40,581 bases of DNA from Gracilaria caudata. Its lineage: Eukaryota > Rhodophyta > Florideophyceae > Gracilariales > Gracilariaceae. The notes beneath the pieces are model-generated. The model made no database searches and had not been told where the DNA came from. It saw only the letters and a list, made by a program, of their open reading frames with translations. Positions within the stretch are counted from its first letter, which is position 1, and each line of letters opens with the position of its first letter. Below, piece by piece: positions 35,500 to 40,581 of this stretch. The stretch is taken from NCBI GenBank assembly GCA_030374735.1, contig JASCIV010000137.1, positions 1 to 40,581 of the forward strand, given 5' to 3'. The translations under genes and the position numbers were made by a program.

Positions 35500-38400
35500 T
35501 CATTCCTCAAGCTGCAATATCCCGACCCCTCCGTCTGCGAGACCAACACACAAGATGTGTCGTTTCTGACAGTATGCTCCCGATAGTACTCCACTGTCTA
35601 GAGTGGCCATCACCGCGTCGTCCGCCGCTAACTGTATTCTCCTTGAAGTGCGGGTCCATTGCAACCTCACATCAAACTTCTCTTCCGCGTATGATGGCTC
35701 CTCTGGCCACACCTCTTTCCATAGTACAGAAGGTGCGAGCCGGAAGTTATTCTCGTACGGTACCACCCGAAGACACGAGCCCTTTTCAATATCCCAGATT
35801 CGTACTTCGCCCGGATCTCGTGACATAGCAAGCTTACTGTCTGGAGAAACGCTCACGCCCCCAAGGTACTTCTCATGACCCTTTAGAACAACGTGCGTCC
35901 CATCTGCTTTATGCAAATCCCACACGCGCACGGTTCTGTCGTTTGACGCCGAGAGGGCAACATCTCCATTTGGCACAACTGAAATTGCCTTGACAATGTC
36001 TTCGTGACCTTGGAACGTAGCTATTCGTGCATGTCCTTCTTCGCTTATCTCGCATAATCTGATATCGTGGTCCCAGCCGTAGGTTAAAACCCTGTTCGTA
36101 TTCGGAACCTCTGTGATTCCCCTAATGGTCCGTCCGTGTACCTTCAATGGCTCTCCGACCTGGCATCCTGATTCCACGTTCCAGACTCGAATGGAATCAT
36201 TATCTCTTCCTCCGCTTGTCACAAAGAATCGGCCATTCACGGCAAGTTCTGCAGCGAAAACTGCGCCCTCATGTCCCATAGCTGAGTTGCTAAAAGGTTT
36301 CTTTTGTGATATGTTCAGAACCATAACGCCATACCTAGTCGCCGCCGCCACGTGATCCGAGTCCATGAAAGCCACTCCGTATACTTGTTCATGAACTGAT
36401 ATCGGCTCTCGTATCTGTTCTAAACTCTCTGCATCACAAATATAGACGACATCAGCTGAACCGCCAGCAACCAACTTCTCTCCGTCGGGACTGAGAGCAA
36501 TACAAAACAAAGCGTTGATCTGTTCTTCTCCTAAACGTTTAAACTTCAAAAGGTTGCCAGTTGATATGTCCCAAAGAGATAACGCCCCACCGACACCACC
36601 GGCTATGCACGTTTCCCCATTCAAACCATATGTTATACATCTTATATCCCCAGCATTTACTCTCCATGCAGAACAGAGATAGATCTCCGAGGGGTCAGTC
36701 GGACTTCTCGGAAGCAGATTGACTTCTTCCTTTCCTGGAGCATCAAGCCGCACGTCTAATCTCCGTAATACGTGGTCGTCTCCACCGACAATGAAAGCAT
36801 GGCATCCAGGAATGGCAGCTATGCAGTGCGCCGTCGCACCTCCGTTTATTCCTTCAACGCCACCCTCAAATGCAGAAATCGCATTTCCAAGTTGCCTTCC
36901 CTCCTCCAGATCCCACAACCGAAAAGTATGTTCATAACCAGATGAGAGGACAAACTTCTTGTCATCGGTTACGTCCATGCTACAAACAAATTCAGAATGA
37001 CCAACGAGTTGAGTTCGGTTTTGAGTCCAGTTGGGACCTTCCACGATTTGAATTGGCCCCTCGTGTAAACCGAAAAGAAGTGTGCTTCGATCTTTACAGG
37101 CAGCTACGCGGAACACACTTCCCTCGCTTTTGACAAACGTCCATTGCCTTACCACTCTGGACTTACGAAGATTCACGATAGCTACAGTTCCGTTGTTGCA
37201 TCCACATATCACTTCATCGTTGCTTAGTTGCATCATATCCGATACACCTCTTGCAATGCTCACAAAACTCAAGCGCTCACCCCCTGGCGTCTCCAAACAA
37301 TTACGAACTGATCTAACCCATGGCTTCGAGGCATATTTCTCGATTTTGTTGATGAACTCTGTGATACCTCTGTCGGCACCCGCTTGACTCAGTAGACGAC
37401 CATGGATTTGAAACCATTTTTCTCTTGGGTTTTCGGCCATAGCCGAGAGCGATAGCCGAGCCGCCCATGCAAGATTCATCAATCCTTTCGCATCAAGCAG
37501 GTTTTGGGAGTTAAGATCAAGCACTTTTTCCAGGTCGCTCTTTCCAACCACCCTCGCGATCTCGGATTCTATCTGTAGTACACCCTCTAGTTCAAGTTGG
37601 CCAAAAAACCATCTTGGCTCCGATAGGAGACCCAAAACTTCCCTGTGCATTCCGCTTTCGTAAAGATGTCGAACGATATTCCGCGAGAAATAACCATCAT
37701 CCTTCAACTCGTTTAGCAATTCCCACCACGGACTGCAAGATCTCTCCACGACGACCCCTTGCAACAGCAGAGATCGATATGACTCAACTAGTCCGTTGTG
37801 ATGTTCGGACACAGAATCTTCTGCTTGACTAAGAACAAAGTCATGCGCCAAATCATTCAGACGCAGACCCGGAAGTTTGACAGCATCCTCGTGTGCGGCT
37901 TCATATATGAAATGAGCAATACCAACACTTTCAAATTCACTGGCAATATGATAAGCACTTCTGAAAGACACATCCCAAAGATACTGGAGCATAATTAATG
38001 GTGCGAATTGTTGTTTCTCGAGCACACCAAGAGCAGTATACAATGCAGAGAAGGATGTGTGTCGCGGCACGTGTTTTGGAGTTTCATCTAGAATCTGTAG
38101 GGCGGCTTGAAACTGGGTAGTCAGTGCCTTATAGCCATCGATTTCAACGGACAGAACATCTTCTTCTATGTCCAAACGCCAGAAAAACTCCTCTAGTGCC
38201 TCTCTGATCGATAAGTTTCTTGCCTGCAGTCTGCGCACGGCCCACCCGGCAACAGCTAATGCAAAAGGAATTCCTCCACAAAGCCTCAACACTTTTCGAT
38301 ATGTACTGTTCTCGGCGACATCTTCGAAACATGCGATACCTGCAGACGAATTGAGTATGCGCTGCGCATGAGCCCCATAAACATCCCTTGGATGGAATCG

Positions 38401-39432
38401 GATATGATAACTGTTTCCCACCATCTCTTCCTGGCGGGTAGTATAAACAAGAACGCTTTCATCTCCAGAAAGAGCAAGGTGGTGAAGTAAAGGAACCAGG
38501 CTTGCTTCAAATGCCGTACCCTTCCACACATCGTCGATCAGAAAAAGAAACCGCTTCGCATAAAACCAATTACATGCTTCTTCGACAGCATCAACTTCGT
38601 TGTTCGCCTTCTCTATTCTAAGTGATGCGGACTTGGCGCCTGTAGATGCAGCGACCCTTGACAGCTGACGCATAAAGTCCGTAACGGTTGCTGACATGCC
38701 CAATGATATCCAGTACACACCGTGGACAAATTGGCGATGAACGTCTTCGTCACGAGACAGAGCGCAAAGCGTCGAAGTTTTCCCCGTTCCTGGTCCGCCT
38801 TGTAATACGATTTGCCTGATATTGCGTGTTTTAGCTGCCATGACAGCAGCCTTCGCAGAGAACTCAAGGGATTCACTATCTATCATTTCAGGGGAGAGGT
38901 CAGGCCCCGATCTTTCCATGAAACGGACTGTAAAACTCTCTTCGGTCTCTTTGTTAGAACCTTGCTCGTTCATAAGGCGGACGACCTCCTCTTTAGATCC
39001 TTCCACTACATTTATAACCGCAAACTTCCCATTCAAATCTTTGAGTTCGACTATCGCGGCTGCAAAACGCGTTTGCAACGGATTGAGGATGGTGTCTGCA
39101 AGTTTCCTGGCTCGAAAGAAACCGTACAAGCGCGTGTTCAACTTCTGACCCACGTCTCGCACGGTTTTTATGGCTTCGGAACATAGCGATGACACGTCTT
39201 TCAGCTGCTTCTCGATACGCTCCGAAATTTGACGCTCAATGTGTCTGGCGCGAGACAGTTGAGAGTGGAGAGTTTGCAAGTCGGTATTACATTCAGCAAT
39301 GGCGGAAGTGAGTTCAGATATGGCTTGAGGAATATCGCTCTTGAACGTCTTGTAACGATTCCGCAGCTTCTCGAGCTCGTCTCGCAGGGTTACCAGGGTT
39401 CCCAACAAGCCGGTCACATCAAAGAAAGACAT
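35500..39432 (-). CDS. NB-ARC STAND ATPase with WD40 repeats (NLR/APAF1-like)
   Basis: Encodes 1310 aa from the ATG at 39432 (the longer frame begins at a TTG). Residues 1-~150 are a helical, heptad-rich domain with no recognisable TIR, CARD or RPW8 signature. The nucleotide-binding domain has P-loop GGPGTGKT (212-219), Walker B LFLIDDVW (296-303), the sensor-like SVLVYTTR (326-333) and a GLPL-like GGIPFALAVAGWAV (386-399). A helical region follows, then about 590 residues of WD40 repeats (720-1310), enough for two propellers; clear blades include VLSSGYEHTFRLWDLEEG and VALSASNDRTVRVWDL. STAND proteins of this design act as oligomerising switches in immunity or cell death. That role here is inference. 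A WD40 remnant nearby suggests local turnover of related genes. Confidence 0.92.
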   Translation of the reverse strand: MSFFDVTGLLGTLVTLRDELEKLRNRYKTFKSDIPQAISELTSAIAECNTDLQTLHSQLSRARHIERQISERIEKQLKDVSSLCSEAIKTVRDVGQKLNTRLYGFFRARKLADTILNPLQTRFAAAIVELKDLNGKFAVINVVEGSKEEVVRLMNEQGSNKETEESFTVRFMERSGPDLSPEMIDSESLEFSAKAAVMAAKTRNIRQIVLQGGPGTGKTSTLCALSRDEDVHRQFVHGVYWISLGMSATVTDFMRQLSRVAASTGAKSASLRIEKANNEVDAVEEACNWFYAKRFLFLIDDVWKGTAFEASLVPLLHHLALSGDESVLVYTTRQEEMVGNSYHIRFHPRDVYGAHAQRILNSSAGIACFEDVAENSTYRKVLRLCGGIPFALAVAGWAVRRLQARNLSIREALEEFFWRLDIEEDVLSVEIDGYKALTTQFQAALQILDETPKHVPRHTSFSALYTALGVLEKQQFAPLIMLQYLWDVSFRSAYHIASEFESVGIAHFIYEAAHEDAVKLPGLRLNDLAHDFVLSQAEDSVSEHHNGLVESYRSLLLQGVVVERSCSPWWELLNELKDDGYFSRNIVRHLYESGMHREVLGLLSEPRWFFGQLELEGVLQIESEIARVVGKSDLEKVLDLNSQNLLDAKGLMNLAWAARLSLSAMAENPREKWFQIHGRLLSQAGADRGITEFINKIEKYASKPWVRSVRNCLETPGGERLSFVSIARGVSDMMQLSNDEVICGCNNGTVAIVNLRKSRVVRQWTFVKSEGSVFRVAACKDRSTLLFGLHEGPIQIVEGPNWTQNRTQLVGHSEFVCSMDVTDDKKFVLSSGYEHTFRLWDLEEGRQLGNAISAFEGGVEGINGGATAHCIAAIPGCHAFIVGGDDHVLRRLDVRLDAPGKEEVNLLPRSPTDPSEIYLCSAWRVNAGDIRCITYGLNGETCIAGGVGGALSLWDISTGNLLKFKRLGEEQINALFCIALSPDGEKLVAGGSADVVYICDAESLEQIREPISVHEQVYGVAFMDSDHVAAATRYGVMVLNISQKKPFSNSAMGHEGAVFAAELAVNGRFFVTSGGRDNDSIRVWNVESGCQVGEPLKVHGRTIRGITEVPNTNRVLTYGWDHDIRLCEISEEGHARIATFQGHEDIVKAISVVPNGDVALSASNDRTVRVWDLHKADGTHVVLKGHEKYLGGVSVSPDSKLAMSRDPGEVRIWDIEKGSCLRVVPYENNFRLAPSVLWKEVWPEEPSYAEEKFDVRLQWTRTSRRIQLAADDAVMATLDSGVLSGAYCQKRHILCVGLADGGVGILQLEE

Positions 39433-40518
39433 AATGTGCTCGGCAAAATGATTAAGTGTACCTGCCGTTAGATGCAATCGCGGAAATCACTGAAGCGATA
39501 GATTCCAAAATCAGTGGAGAGCCGCTCCGTAACCCCCAGCAAAAAGCTGAACTCTTACGCTTTCGTCGCCGAATACCAAGGGGTAGTTGTTGGAAGAGAA
39601 AAGGCGATGGGCAGATATCCCTGAGAGGGGGGTTTCGAACCCGGACTCTGTGAAAATGGCATTGTTGTGGTTGCCCTTGTACCGATTTCGTTAAGCCTTG
39701 TATGAGGCAACATGAATGCTCAAATTTCGAATTGTTCCGGTTCGCAAGGGTAATGGGCCGATGTGCTTCTCGAAATCTTCCACCATCAAGAGCGGCGCTT
39801 GTACCAAGACATAAGATTAACTTGGAGCGCTGCGCTGACGGGGTTCCTCTGGGAGGGATCTGTGTTACCTACGCTTGTAGGATCGCTTCAAAAAGTTTTT
39901 CTTTTTAAAAAGCAGACACCTTTTTCTCACCACGCTCAAGATCTCGCATGATCTTCTCTCTGTTTATGAGCACATAACGCATGATCTTCTTTCGGATACT
40001 TCAGGCCTCAACTGTCTGGCGTGTGGGTTCTACCCTTGTAACATGTCCCCAATCGATTTCAAGGAACTCCACGCCAAAGGATCCCGCTCTGATGGATGGC
40101 TCAGCTTCGACACAGATCCTATTCAGCGACATTTCTGTAGAAGCGCAAAATAAACAATGAATGGCAGATTGCAAGATGGATACCGCACCTCACGCAGACG
40201 CAAGCCGCACAATGTTAAGGGATGCTAACCTCGAAAGCAACATATCTACATCGACTTTCGGGCACCCATTGCAGCGGCGCGCCTCTTTTGGTTGAAAGCC
40301 CGTTCATGTAAGTACCACGGAAAGAACCAAGCCCTGTTTTGAGAAGTCACCGCAGCTCAAAACCATAAGAAAAGCAATGTCGCAAAGGCCGCAGATTTGA
40401 GCTCGCCAACCAAAAATGCATGCCGCCCACAACGTCACACACAAATGAAATCGCGTGCCTGCTTGCACGCGCGTTCCGATGCGTTATCGCACTCAACCGG
40501 TGTGTGATAACCAGCCGG
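39433..40518. other. Upstream and right-flank region, no gene recognised
   Basis: Contains the presumed promoter of the NB-ARC/WD40 gene. Around 39627-39660 a stretch resembles the complement of a tRNA T-arm plus anticodon arm, but it does not fold as a tRNA. A TGGCTCAGC word at 40096-40104 resembles a pol III A box without a matching B box. No ORF of note. Confidence 0.45.
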
Positions 40519-40581
40519 TCCTTGGTAATCGCACTCCGGCCCTTGGTAATCGCACTCCGGCCCTTGGTAATCGCACTCCGG
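40480..40581 (+). repeat. 21-bp tandem repeat at the right end of the window
   Basis: Three consecutive copies of CCCTTGGTAATCGCACTCCGG occupy 40519-40539 (first base T instead of C), 40540-40560 and 40561-40581, the last ending exactly at the window edge. Upstream, degenerate pieces (TTATCGCACTCAACCGG at 40484-40500, and GTGATAACCAGCCGG) look like decayed units. The array probably continues beyond the window as a minisatellite or subtelomeric-type repeat. Confidence 0.9.

Noticed and set aside
39620..39700. tRNA-like sequence (TTTCGAACCC followed by GGACTCTGTGAAA)
   Set aside because: It resembles the complement of a T-arm and anticodon arm, but T-stem, anticodon stem and acceptor stem do not pair on either strand. 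At most a decayed tRNA-derived piece.

Overview
This window is nuclear DNA of a photosynthetic eukaryote, most likely a mesophilic, intron-poor red alga. It mixes clearly eukaryotic genes (LSm6, a DP partner of E2F, 3-hydroxyacyl-CoA dehydratase, a WLM metalloprotease, an NB-ARC/WD40 protein) with nucleus-encoded organelle genes of bacterial type that carry N-terminal extensions (ketol-acid reductoisomerase, IspG, MutS2, NAD+-dependent DNA ligase, DNA polymerase III alpha, a Qri7/TsaD protein). One GT-AG intron can be placed precisely, in MutS2, and it rules out a bacterial contig. The red-alga assignment is inference; a glaucophyte or another archaeplastid is not excluded.

Layout. 0-5 kb: two diverged copies of a secreted or membrane-anchored DNA/RNA nuclease gene, separated by gene-poor DNA with a G-rich tract, a possible small membrane protein and an old ~190-bp direct duplication. 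5.8-14.4 kb: organellar tRNA t6A protein (+), then a minus-strand run of ketol-acid reductoisomerase, a UBL-domain nuclear protein, a probably peroxisomal 3-hydroxyisobutyryl-CoA hydrolase, and the ER fatty-acid-elongation dehydratase. 14.8-28.7 kb: a block of bacterial-type organelle genes, LigA (+), DnaE (-), LSm6 (+), MutS2 (-) and IspG (+), packed as convergent and divergent pairs. 29.1-31.1 kb: DP transcription factor and UBL-WLM protease, convergent with only 33 bp between stops. 31.1-40.6 kb: sparse DNA with a three-pass membrane protein of unknown function, gene relics, a large NLR-like STAND ATPase with WD40 repeats, and a 21-bp tandem repeat that runs off the right end.

The most striking part is 14.8-26.9 kb. 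A full-length cyanobacterial-style replicative polymerase (DnaE), a full-length bacterial NAD+ ligase (LigA) and a MutS2 lie next to each other in a nuclear genome, each with a plausible organelle-targeting N-terminus. Together they look like part of a retained bacterial plastid replication and repair apparatus. The DnaE reading frame is continuous across the site where cyanobacterial DnaE is split by an intein. It also continues, without a stop, through an acidic linker into what looks like a double hot-dog (acyl-CoA thioesterase-like) module. I know of no described protein with that architecture. IspG is also of the short cyanobacterial type, without the plant insertion domain.

Limits: no transcript data or database searches were available. 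Start codons are chosen by eye (ATG, with targeting-peptide logic), and family calls rest on motifs.
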